A stretch of DNA of 64,000 nucleotides from an uncultured Lachnospiraceae bacterium (GTDB taxonomy: Bacteria > Bacillota > Clostridia > Lachnospirales > Lachnospiraceae), in NCBI GenBank assembly GCA_934438085.1, contig CAKSBC010000001.1, forward strand, positions 124,001-188,000. The letters are read 5' to 3'. Below, one piece after another: positions 10,185 through 17,378 of the stretch; within the stretch, counting starts at the first letter, position 1; every line of letters begins with the position of its first letter. A program made the position numbers and the translations under genes. Under the pieces are notes generated by a model. It was not told where the DNA came from. It saw only the letters and a program-made list of their open reading frames with translations, and searched no databases.

Positions 10185-11156
10185 TTATGAAAGTCTCTGT
10201 CTGACTATCTCGTATGCAAGCACTCCTGTCGCTACCGAAGCATTGAGAGAATCAATATCTCCAAACATCGGTATTGAAGCGATCATGTCACACTTTTTCT
10301 TAACAAGCTCAGAAACTCCCTTGCCCTCGTTGCCTATAACAAGACCGATAGAGCCCTTAAGATTGAGCTTGTACATGGACTCGCCGCCCATATCGGCACA
10401 TACAAACCACATGCCTCTCTTCTTAAGCTCATCTATAGTACTTCCTATATTAGTGACCTTGGCAACAGGCGTATAATTTATTGCTCCGGCGGATGCCTTT
10501 GCAACTGTTGCAGTAAGCCCTACGGCACGGTTAAGTCTGATAATAACTCCGTGTGCTCCGCAAAGATTTGCCGTTCTTATGATAGCGCCCAGATTGTGCG
10601 GATCTTCAATGCCGTCAAGAATAAACACAAACGGCGGCTCACCCTTTTCCTCAGCCTTTTTCAGAATATCCTCGACCTCAGCATAATTATATGCAGCCTG
10701 AAAAGCAATTACGCCCTGATGCTTGCCTGAGGATGAAAGCTCATCAAGTCTCTTCTTTTCAACAAAGTCAAGCTTAGTTTCCCTGTGATTCTTTGCCTCT
10801 CTGATAATGCTTCCGAGCGCATTGTCATGTGCACCGTCAAGGATCATTATCCTGTCAATGTCTCTGCCGGCTCTTAATGCCTCCAAAACAGCATTTCTGC
10901 CTTCCAGCATAAGCGGATTCACATATGCATCCTCGGCATTTCCTGCATATGAATCAATATTATCAGCATCAGACTCTCTATTAAAACGAGCCTTATTAAA
11001 AGAATCCTTTGATTTATCCTGACGATCCATATATTTTTTATGGTCCGCCTTTTGATAATCAGATTTCCTGTTATCAAATCTGCCTTTATCCGATCTTCTG
11101 TTATCTGTCCTCTTATTGTCCGATCTTCCGTAATCAGCTCTTCTATCTCTATTCAT
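10185..11156 (-). CDS. rlmB: 23S rRNA (guanosine-2'-O-)-methyltransferase RlmB-like
   Basis: SpoU/TrmH-family SPOUT methyltransferase, predicted to methylate the ribose of a 23S rRNA guanosine (G2251 in E. coli). The catalytic region holds the three SPOUT motifs: DPHNLGAIIRTANLCGAHGV, IGNEGKGVSELV and SLNASVATGVLAYEIVRQR, forming the knotted SAM site. A substrate-binding domain (about 80-150) precedes it. The first 60 residues are a low-complexity, highly charged extension of repeated R/K-S/T-D-N/Y units, probably RNA-binding and disordered. Starts 28 bases after the trmO stop. Confidence 0.93.
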   Translation of the reverse strand: MNRDRRADYGRSDNKRTDNRRSDKGRFDNRKSDYQKADHKKYMDRQDKSKDSFNKARFNRESDADNIDSYAGNAEDAYVNPLMLEGRNAVLEALRAGRDIDRIMILDGAHDNALGSIIREAKNHRETKLDFVEKKRLDELSSSGKHQGVIAFQAAYNYAEVEDILKKAEEKGEPPFVFILDGIEDPHNLGAIIRTANLCGAHGVIIRLNRAVGLTATVAKASAGAINYTPVAKVTNIGSTIDELKKRGMWFVCADMGGESMYKLNLKGSIGLVIGNEGKGVSELVKKKCDMIASIPMFGDIDSLNASVATGVLAYEIVRQRLS

Positions 11157-11184
11157 AATTGTCTCTCACATTTAAATATAAAAA

Positions 11185-11874
11185 TCAACGCACCTTCGGC
11201 ATTTCAACAATTGTTAGTATATCACCTAAGACCGTAAAACGTACATCATAATCGCAGTAATAAAAGCCATATTTTCTGCTGCCGTCATTGGCAGCATCAA
11301 ATCTCGGTCGAGGATCTTCCCTTAATAAAGCAATAAGTGCATGCTGCTGATCCTCAGAAAGCAAACTTTCAGCAATAAGACCTTGCGGATCCTCCACCTT
11401 TATGTCAATGTCAACGATACTGTCTGTAAATCCGTCTACCGCATCATTATGAGCATCATAAGCAGCAATATACGGCTTTATATCATATATAGGAGTATTA
11501 TCCATCATGTCGATGCCTGAAACATGAAGTATAGGTCCTTTATCTGAATATTCAATGCTTTCAAGTCTGACGCTTGAAAGACCTATGTTATTAGGGCGAA
11601 ACGGCGAACGTGTAGCAAAAACTCCTACATGAGTCTTTCCTCCCAATCTCGGAGGGCAAACCGTCGCAGACCAGTCCTTTCTGTGTGCCATAGAAAAATC
11701 CCATAAAAGCCATATATAATTAAACCCGCTGAGTCCTTTTACAGCCTCAGGATCTCTGTAATGCGGCTCGAAAATAATAGTACCCTTTAAATCAGATATA
11801 AGTCCGCTTTGTCTGGGTACTCCGAATTTGGTTGGGAAATCTGTATGAATGTGTGCGATGGGTTCAATGTTCAA
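11185..11874 (-). CDS. trmO: tRNA (t6A37) methyltransferase TrmO (TsaA)
   Basis: TsaA/YaeB-family enzyme that uses SAM to N6-methylate threonylcarbamoyladenosine at position 37 of some tRNAs, including tRNA-Thr(GGU). The 229-residue protein carries the family core GLSGFNYIWLLW, GVFATRSPFRPNNIGLSSV and DIKPYIAAYD, and a C-terminal domain ending DYDVRFTVLGD. It heads the trmO-rlmB-glmS unit. Notably a tRNA-Thr(GGT) gene lies immediately upstream on the same strand. Confidence 0.92.
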   Translation of the reverse strand: MNIEPIAHIHTDFPTKFGVPRQSGLISDLKGTIIFEPHYRDPEAVKGLSGFNYIWLLWDFSMAHRKDWSATVCPPRLGGKTHVGVFATRSPFRPNNIGLSSVRLESIEYSDKGPILHVSGIDMMDNTPIYDIKPYIAAYDAHNDAVDGFTDSIVDIDIKVEDPQGLIAESLLSEDQQHALIALLREDPRPRFDAANDGSRKYGFYYCDYDVRFTVLGDILTIVEMPKVR

Positions 11875-11902
11875 GATGTGGCCTCATGTACGATCCGTCT
11901 AA

Positions 11903-11945
11903 ACAATATATGCACTCGACTGCAAGCAGTCGGTGCATATATTGT
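11903..11945. repeat. 43-bp near-perfect palindrome between tRNA-Thr and trmO
   Basis: A 13-bp outer arm (ACAATATATGCAC) and a 7-bp inner arm (CGACTGC) pair perfectly around an AA loop, with one bulged T; a weaker pairing extends outwards. It is not followed by a T tract on either strand, so it is a poor intrinsic terminator. It could be an RNA processing or attenuation element or a protein-binding palindrome. Confidence 0.6.
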
Positions 11946-11970
11946 CTATCCGGAATTAATATAACAAAAA

Positions 11971-12043
11971 AGCTGGTAACGAGACTCGGACTCGTGACCT
12001 CCGCATTACCAATGCGACGCACTACCACCTGTGCTATACCAGC
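11971..12043 (-). tRNA. tRNA-Thr(GGT)
   Basis: Cloverleaf folds fully on the minus strand: acceptor GCTGGTA/TACCAGC, D stem GCAC/GTGC with loop AGGTGGTA, anticodon stem TCGCA/TGCGG with loop TTGGTAA (anticodon GGT), variable loop AGGTC, T stem ACGAG/CTCGT with loop TCCGAGT, discriminator T. CCA is not encoded. The gene runs directly into a T6 stretch, a likely termination or processing end. Confidence 0.96.
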
Positions 12044-12065
12044 TTATGCTTTTGCAAGCTTGACT

Positions 12066-12095
12066 ACTATAACATGATTGAGCTTTTAATGTCAA
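12066..12095 (-). promoter_or_regulatory. SigmaA promoter of tRNA-Thr
   Basis: On the minus strand TTGACA (12095-12090) and TATAGT (12071-12066) are separated by 18 bases, and TGT before the -10 makes it an extended -10. Predicted start of transcription is about 15 bases before the mature tRNA 5' end. Confidence 0.8.
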
Positions 12096-12340
12096 TATGT
12101 TTTGGATTTATTTGACTATGTATGTGCTGAGCTTTCCGCACCTTTTTTGCTCAGGTTTGCCGGCGTCAACAGAACTAATTTCAATGCGTCAGTTACAGCG
12201 GTTTTCACTGAATCATTTTTCCACACTCACTTTCAATAGTAAATTCGCAAATAGATTTAATATGCTATTTCTCGATGCCATCTACTGCCTTGACCGCTGC
12301 ATATTTATATTGCAGAAAGTATTCAATGTGTTGGTAAGAC

Positions 12341-13183
12341 TTACTGTTGTGCCAACCCATAAATCCAGCGCACAGATTCCATGACCGTATGCCACGACAG
12401 GCCGGTGGCATAGGAGAATTTCTTCTGATAAGCCCGCCACAACTTTTCCATATTTGGGTCGGCCTCAACCTCATCAAAGGTCGCAGGCGCATCGGCAAAA
12501 TATTTCTCCGTACCGCGTTTCTTGGCGGTTGCAATAAGTGCCATCCGAAAATCAGCGGGAACGATACTCTGACCGTGGAGCTGACTCAGAATGTGCAGAT
12601 CATAAAAATCCCTCATACGGGTGTTGGTGGTGGCGCGGGTCACGACGGTTTCCAACTTTTCAGCCAGAACGGTTTCCAGATTGTACGCCCAAATTTCAAT
12701 GGAGCGATTCTCCAACATCAGCTTGAAGCTGTAACGCACTTCGCGTGGCGTGATAGCGTCACCGGTGGAAATATCGATTTTGAGCGGCGTTATCACACCA
12801 TCAAACTCCGTTTCCATGCTGACGCGGATGCCCGGATACTCGGCCTCGTCCATGATCTCAGAAATGCGCTTTACCCGGAACGCCACGCCATCGTCGACCG
12901 GCACGGAGATGATGGATGCGATCATGTTCTCTACTTCCTCGATGCCGAGCGTTGCGCCTTTTACGGTTGCGTCAATGTCCATTGTGGAGCGGGCGTCAAG
13001 GCCGACCATTGCAGCCACCAGCATCCCGCCTTTAAGGATAAATTCATCCCGGTACTCCGAAAGAGAAATGCGCTCCAGAAAGCGCTCCATCATGTAATTG
13101 CGCATCAAAATCTGTGCATCTGCGACTTTGTCCTTGGAGAGATTGCGGATCAGGTCTTTGAGCTGCCGTGCAGTTTTAATCAT
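12341..13183 (-). CDS. abiEii: AbiEii/AbiGii-family toxin (nucleotidyltransferase)
   Basis: Toxin of a type IV toxin-antitoxin and abortive phage infection system. The 280-residue protein has the nucleotidyltransferase core: an FILKGGM segment near residue 50, then RSTMDIDATVKG with the paired metal-binding Asp near 66-70, and a downstream Lys/Arg-rich helix ending RDFYDLHIL. Known AbiEii-like enzymes block translation by modifying tRNA ends. It overlaps the antitoxin gene by four bases. The G+C content is clearly above that of flanking genes, indicating horizontal acquisition. The long antisense frame opposite it is a G+C artefact. Confidence 0.9.
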   Translation of the reverse strand: MIKTARQLKDLIRNLSKDKVADAQILMRNYMMERFLERISLSEYRDEFILKGGMLVAAMVGLDARSTMDIDATVKGATLGIEEVENMIASIISVPVDDGVAFRVKRISEIMDEAEYPGIRVSMETEFDGVITPLKIDISTGDAITPREVRYSFKLMLENRSIEIWAYNLETVLAEKLETVVTRATTNTRMRDFYDLHILSQLHGQSIVPADFRMALIATAKKRGTEKYFADAPATFDEVEADPNMEKLWRAYQKKFSYATGLSWHTVMESVRWIYGLAQQ

Positions 13184-13773
13184 AAAAGTACCTCCAAATA
13201 CTGCCGAAGAAGTTTTTCAACACGGAACATCTGCGCATAGCGCATCAGCTTCCGCAAGTCCTTGTCTTTTCGTTTTGTGTACTGCTTGAGCGCGTTCTGA
13301 AAGGTCTGCATCTCGATCCAGCTGCGACTGCGGATCAAATCGCAGATGGTGCGCTCCATATCATAGACGGGAACGGGATTGCCGAACGACGTGTTCATTG
13401 TGACGATCCCCACATCATGCAATTCTTTCTTGATAGTGTAGACCTTGATGCCATCTGCTTGCAAGCTGGCAGGATTGTAGCCGGTCTTGACCGTGATGGA
13501 ATACGGACTCGGCTCCCGATCGGTCAGGTCATGGAAAAACAATGCGCTTTCATGGGAGAATACGGCCTGCGCACAGCGAAGGTGCAGCAGGTACATTGCG
13601 TCCGTCCATGCATACGGTGAAACATAAACGCCGTGCGCTGCCTGCTCTACGCCGCGTTGCTTGGCGTAGGCGTAAAACGTGGACTTGGCAATACCGATTT
13701 CCAAAACCTGCGCAGTTTTGACGATCCCATTGTTTTGCTGAAAAAGCAGGTCAAGCCGTTCGTAGGCGGTCAT
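13180..13773 (-). CDS. abiEi: AbiEi-family antitoxin (transcriptional repressor)
   Basis: Antitoxin and autorepressor of the AbiE pair. The N-terminal winged helix (residues 1-70: LDLLFQQNNGIVKTAQVLEI, IAKSTFYAYAKQRGV, HGVYV) matches the AbiEi_4 domain; the C-terminal part neutralises the toxin. I chose the ATG at 13773 because AAAGGAAG sits seven bases before it; a longer frame to 13881 runs through the promoter and operator and is not credible. Its final codons overlap the toxin start. Confidence 0.88.
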   Translation of the reverse strand: MTAYERLDLLFQQNNGIVKTAQVLEIGIAKSTFYAYAKQRGVEQAAHGVYVSPYAWTDAMYLLHLRCAQAVFSHESALFFHDLTDREPSPYSITVKTGYNPASLQADGIKVYTIKKELHDVGIVTMNTSFGNPVPVYDMERTICDLIRSRSWIEMQTFQNALKQYTKRKDKDLRKLMRYAQMFRVEKLLRQYLEVLL

Positions 13774-13785
13774 ATCATAACTTCC

Positions 13786-13826
13786 TTTCTTGCTAATATT
13801 ATATTTCATATTAGCAAGAAAGTAAA
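13786..13826 (-). promoter_or_regulatory. abiE promoter with palindromic operator
   Basis: Inverted repeat arms of 14 bp (TTTCTTGCTAATAT at 13786-13799 and its complement at 13808-13821) with an 8-bp spacer. They overlap a promoter: TTTACT (13826-13821), 17-bp spacer, TATAAT (13803-13798). AbiEi proteins are known to repress their own operon by binding inverted repeats at the promoter. Confidence 0.75.
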
Positions 13827-13835
13827 CAAAGACTT

Positions 13836-13870
13836 TAGAAAAGCAAGCCGAGGCGTTCGCCACGGCTTGC
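13836..13870 (-). terminator. Rho-independent terminator upstream of abiE
   Basis: GCAAGCCG pairs with CGGCTTGC with an inner GGCG/CGCC, followed on the minus strand by TTTTCT. It isolates the abiE operon from transcription coming from the right. Confidence 0.75.
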
Positions 13871-13873
13871 GCT

Positions 13874-14021
13874 TTAACCATGGATGAGATTTTTCATGGC
13901 TGCATTCACGCCTTGCAGATAGCCCAGCCACTGCACAGTCAGCATCAGAAGTCCCATCGGGCTGATCAGGAATGCCAACACTAGGAGGATGACACCGTTT
14001 TTCCTTTCTTTCTTTAATCAT
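13874..14021 (-). pseudogene. Remnant of a small conjugative-element membrane protein
   Basis: A 41-codon frame ending at 13874 encodes a hydrophobic segment (NGVILLVLAFLISPMGLLML) and the tail MKNLIHG, resembling small proteins of Tn1549-like conjugative elements (recalled family, not searched). No in-frame start exists; the only ATG (14021) is in another frame, and one base change in an A5 run would join them into about 48 residues. Together with the G+C-rich abiE operon it suggests decayed integrative-element cargo. Confidence 0.4.
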
Positions 14022-14040
14022 ATAAAAGAAAGAAAGAAAA
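14003..14040. repeat. GAAA-type simple repeat and inverted repeat
   Basis: CTTTCTTTCTTT and AAAGAAAGAAAG form a 12-bp inverted repeat around an 8-base spacer, continuing into further GAAA units. It sits at the island edge and covers the frameshift point of the small membrane protein. Confidence 0.5.
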
Positions 14041-14069
14041 GAAAAGTAAGATAGAAAACCCGACTCCAA

Positions 14070-14636
14070 TCAATATGTTTCTACTTCATCAAATCTCCCG
14101 GTAGAATAGCTTTTATCTATGATCGTCTCAATCGGCACTTCCGGTATAGTCGTTTCCTGTACAGGCTCTGTAACTTGAGCTTCGGTGCTTGGCGGTAATG
14201 TTTCAGGAGCTGTTGCAGGCGGTGTCTGCGGTACAGCCTTAGGTGCCTGTGGTTTTACCGGAGCTTTTGAAACGGTTTTATCTGCAGAATTACCATCAGC
14301 TTTTGAATTATCATCTTCTGTAGTTGTTTCTTCATCTGCAACAGCTTCGGACTCATTTTCAATATCTACTGATTCTTCTAAATCACCATCTAAGCTTTCT
14401 GATTCATTCTCAGGATCTATTTCATCAGCAAATGTTTCCGATTCTTCGGAATTGATATCATCCACATCGATATCGTCAATATATGTCTCTGCATCATCCA
14501 TAGACTCTTTTGCCACGGATGTCTCATCAATATGTCTGCCGCAAGCAGTACAAATCATAGTTGCCCCAAGTAAGCAGATACAAAGCATTCCAAAAGCTGA
14601 TTTGATATATGATTTATTAACGTGTAGTTTAGCCAT
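14070..14636 (-). CDS. Acidic Pro/Glu-rich lipoprotein
   Basis: A 188-residue exported protein of unknown function. Positive N-terminus, hydrophobic stretch (SAFGMLCICLLGATMICTAC) and a lipobox-like TAC-G near residue 33 suggest lipid anchoring. The body is acidic low complexity (DD/SE/ES-rich, about 45-110), followed by a Pro/Thr-rich linker (about 125-165). This looks like a disordered cell-wall spacer. It begins five bases after the stop of the transglutaminase-like gene, so the two are one operon and may form a surface pair. Confidence 0.7.
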   Translation of the reverse strand: MAKLHVNKSYIKSAFGMLCICLLGATMICTACGRHIDETSVAKESMDDAETYIDDIDVDDINSEESETFADEIDPENESESLDGDLEESVDIENESEAVADEETTTEDDNSKADGNSADKTVSKAPVKPQAPKAVPQTPPATAPETLPPSTEAQVTEPVQETTIPEVPIETIIDKSYSTGRFDEVETY

Positions 14637-14641
14637 AGTAT

Positions 14642-15274
14642 TTATCCGTTCATTTGATGCTTATCTTCATATTTAAATGTACCTTCATCACCATAAGAGA
14701 ATGCAAACCCGCTTCGACAGGTCTCTGCTTCAAAGCCCGGATCATAAACATTTACTGTTCCATCCTTCTCGGTAATTTCCACCCATGAATGCTGCAGTGC
14801 TTTGCCGCTTTTAGCTCTAACAATACCGTCCATTTGTCTCGCATCGTATCCAAGCATCCTGGCAAGCTTACAAAAAGTGGCTGAGATAACATAGTCATTA
14901 CCTTCATTCTTCCTGAAGCCATATTCCGCAAACCATTCTGTACCTATCTCCGGGTCAGATGCAAACTCGCAAAAATGAAGCTTTTTGGACCAGTCAAATG
15001 CCCCCTTAAGATCATGTCCCACACTTTCAAGAACAGCCTCTGCCTCAACTGAGGTTTTATCTCCGTATTCAGTTGATACACCGACTCCGCTCAGACCATA
15101 TTTTTCTAAAAGTCTTTCCTGACCTCCGGCTGCTATAACTACTTCTGCCGGAGCCTGTGCAGCATACGCAGAATTTATACCGAGAACTCCCAAAGAACAA
15201 ATAGACAAAAGAACGACTGCTGCCATCTTCACTTTTAAGTTGTTGAAATACATATCATTCTTCATTATTGTCAT
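14642..15274 (-). CDS. Exported transglutaminase-like protein
   Basis: A 210-residue protein with signal peptide (hydrophobic core near 15-33, cleavage near SAYA-A). It has the Cys-His-Asp arrangement of the transglutaminase/papain-like fold: FCKLARMLGYDAR (Cys about 133), LQHSWVEI (His about 162) and VYDPGF (Asp about 178). Related secreted Clostridial proteins carry a similar core; the substrate is unknown, and crosslinking, peptidase or cell-wall roles are possible. First gene of a two-gene unit with the acidic lipoprotein. Confidence 0.75.
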   Translation of the reverse strand: MTIMKNDMYFNNLKVKMAAVVLLSICSLGVLGINSAYAAQAPAEVVIAAGGQERLLEKYGLSGVGVSTEYGDKTSVEAEAVLESVGHDLKGAFDWSKKLHFCEFASDPEIGTEWFAEYGFRKNEGNDYVISATFCKLARMLGYDARQMDGIVRAKSGKALQHSWVEITEKDGTVNVYDPGFEAETCRSGFAFSYGDEGTFKYEDKHQMNG

Positions 15275-15330
15275 CTCCTGCTACACAAAAATGTTTTTTT
15301 CAGATCAAGCCCTACACAAAACCTATCACT

Positions 15331-16548
15331 TTACTCTAAGAGCCAATCAATAACATTTATAACCTTTATGCCGTCATAATTGCCGAGGGAAAATCTATCA
15401 AGCGTCAGAACTATTTTTTCATAATTATCATGAATGCTCCTAAGAGGTCTCATTTCTCTTTCAAAGGTCTCTTCGGCTGTCATATCCGCCGTCACCTGAT
15501 AATAAGTGATAACACCCTGTTTTTGAGCAACAAAATCCACTTCTGCAGAGCCACATTTACCAATATTGACAATGCTGCCTCTTCGCTGTAATTCAAGATA
15601 TACGATATTCTCTATAGTGAAACCAAGGTCATATCTTTTTCTCGGAAGAATATGATTTCTAAGTCCCATATCAACCATATAATACTTTTTATTGATTTGC
15701 AGAAGCTGCTTTCCAACAATATCAAATCTTTCTATCGGATAGAAAATAAATGCTTCTGTTAATGCCTCCACATAGTCGCTAACTGTGTTTTGCGAAACCT
15801 TTCTTCCTGTTGAGATCAAATAATCCGTTATTCCCTTTATAGCTACAGGACTGCCAATGACACTGGCAAGATAACGCGCGATATTTTTCAATAATGCAAT
15901 ATCAGTAATTTTACGGCTTCCGCTCTCCCTTTCTCTTCTTGCCTGTCGCTGCTCAATATCCTTTACAATAACAGTGTTATAGATTCCTTCAAGATACTGA
16001 TCCACCTTTTCATCTGTTCGATTCATTGCAGCAACATACGGAATACTTCCGGTTTTCATAAATTCTGTAAATGCATCATCCTTTGGTATATCTGTCAAGG
16101 CAATGTATTCTTTGAATGACAACGGCAGCATTTTAATTTCTATATATCGACCTGAAAGCATTGTTGCAAGCTCGCTGGAAAGCATATACGCATTCGAGCC
16201 TGTAATGTAAATATCTATATTGTCTTTAATATAGAGACTATCAACTACTTTCTCAAACGAAGGAACATTCTGAATCTCATTCAAAAAGATATATGTCATC
16301 CTATCAGCACATAAACGCTCTTTTATGTAACGATAAAGCTCCATATAATCCTTTAATGAATCATAATCAAGATCCTCGAAGTTTATTGAAATAATCTGCT
16401 CAGGCATGACACCATCATTTAAGAGCTTCTGTCGATACTGCTCCAAAAGCACAGATTTTCCACAGCGCCTAATTCCGGTCACAACTTTTATCTGCTTATC
16501 ATCCTTCCAAGCCCAAAGCTGATCAAGATATTCCTTACGTTCAACCAT
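15331..16548 (-). CDS. AAA ATPase with DUF4143 domain
   Basis: A 405-residue protein of the AAA_14/DUF4143 family. Walker A is GIRRCGKSVLL (about 26-36), Walker B is YIFLNEIQ, and a sensor-like ITGSNAYML follows. The C-terminal DUF4143 region (about 200-400) includes a winged-helix part and a restriction-endonuclease-like core with VDFVAQ. The family is common in accessory regions of gut bacteria with no firm function. It has its own extended -10 promoter and a strong AAAGGAGG site before the ATG, and is a single-gene unit. Confidence 0.9.
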   Translation of the reverse strand: MVERKEYLDQLWAWKDDKQIKVVTGIRRCGKSVLLEQYRQKLLNDGVMPEQIISINFEDLDYDSLKDYMELYRYIKERLCADRMTYIFLNEIQNVPSFEKVVDSLYIKDNIDIYITGSNAYMLSSELATMLSGRYIEIKMLPLSFKEYIALTDIPKDDAFTEFMKTGSIPYVAAMNRTDEKVDQYLEGIYNTVIVKDIEQRQARRERESGSRKITDIALLKNIARYLASVIGSPVAIKGITDYLISTGRKVSQNTVSDYVEALTEAFIFYPIERFDIVGKQLLQINKKYYMVDMGLRNHILPRKRYDLGFTIENIVYLELQRRGSIVNIGKCGSAEVDFVAQKQGVITYYQVTADMTAEETFEREMRPLRSIHDNYEKIVLTLDRFSLGNYDGIKVINVIDWLLE

Positions 16549-16570
16549 AGCTATATTCCTCCTTTTTCCG

Positions 16571-16576
16571 ATTATA
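16571..16576 (-). promoter_or_regulatory. Extended -10 promoter of the DUF4143 ATPase gene
   Basis: TGCTATAAT on the minus strand (TGn plus consensus TATAAT), 22 bases before the start codon and just upstream of the GGAGG ribosome site. The -35 region is weak. Confidence 0.55.
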
Positions 16577-16857
16577 GCATATGCAGATTAAAAGAAGGAA
16601 ATATTTTCCGGTTTGGGAAAGTATTTTGTTAATTAAATCAGGTCTTAGTTTTCATTCTTTCTGTATTATATGAATGGGTCCATTCGCACAAGCGTTAAGT
16701 CGATTTTGCTTCATTACCATTACTGAGTTCATATCTGATATCTCGCATGTAGTGTTAGTTGCACAATCCGGGCGACTACTACTGAAGAATAGCGCAATTC
16801 GTGCTATTTTCAGATATTTTCTCAATTTTATAGACTCACATTCAAGGTGCCCTGGAT
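16577..16857. other. Gene-poor stretch between rfbD remnant and the ATPase gene
   Basis: About 280 bases with no credible gene. The minus strand has an open frame of roughly 65 codons without start or ribosome site that resembles the tail of a decayed gene, possibly a transposase; I cannot assign it. It marks the left end of the EPS locus. Confidence 0.3.
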
Positions 16858-17316
16858 TTAACGTTTACATATATATGCGGTTCCCTTCGCATTGATCTTA
16901 TGTACCTTTTCCTGATTAGCCGGATCCTCTGCCGCATCAACAGCAGTCCATGCTGCACAGTGGATGATCACATCCGGCTTCAGCTCTTCTATCGTTCTCT
17001 TCACCAGCTGCTCATTTGTAATATCCAGCTGAACATAGCTTGGATCCGGTGTATCTACTCCAAGCGGTTCTGTCCTTGAAGGGAGATATGACGGGACAGG
17101 AGAAATATCCGAACCAATGGAACGATGCCCACGTTTCTCCAATTCAATCACGCAGTCATGTCCTAACTGCCCGGCAACACCGGTTACAAACACTCTCATA
17201 TCTACTTGCTCCTGTGGGCGGCCACCGCTTCCAATGGCCTCATGCCCTCTCTTGACCAGCTCAAGCACAACATCATGTCCGAGCTGACCGGTTACGCCAG
17301 TTACAAAAACTCTCAA
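16858..17316 (-). pseudogene. rfbD: Truncated, chimeric dTDP-4-dehydrorhamnose reductase
   Basis: RfbD/RmlD normally reduces dTDP-4-keto-rhamnose to dTDP-L-rhamnose and is about 280-300 residues; here only 152 remain. The N-terminal Rossmann segment is present twice in tandem: residues 1-31 and 40-70 both begin MRVFVTGV and contain GQLGHD, with 24 of 31 positions identical but divergent codons. After the second copy the protein follows RfbD to AAWTAVDAAEDP and KINAKGTAYI, then stops, losing the catalytic YxxxK and substrate domain. It looks like a junction of two alleles followed by deletion. It sits 62 bases after intact rfbB. Confidence 0.85.
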
Positions 17317-17378
17317 CTATATCCTGGCCTTGGATCGGCCCCTTTATTCTCTGTGCTCAAGCCAACACAGCGGCTGCA

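Noticed and set aside
12347..13240. 297-codon plus-strand frame
   Set aside because: It lies entirely opposite the AbiEii gene; G+C-rich codon third positions keep the antisense frame open. No ribosome site and no recognisable protein.
16674..16895. 73-codon plus-strand frame at the edge of the EPS locus
   Set aside because: No ribosome site, runs into the antisense of the rfbD remnant, and resembles antisense translation of a decayed gene.
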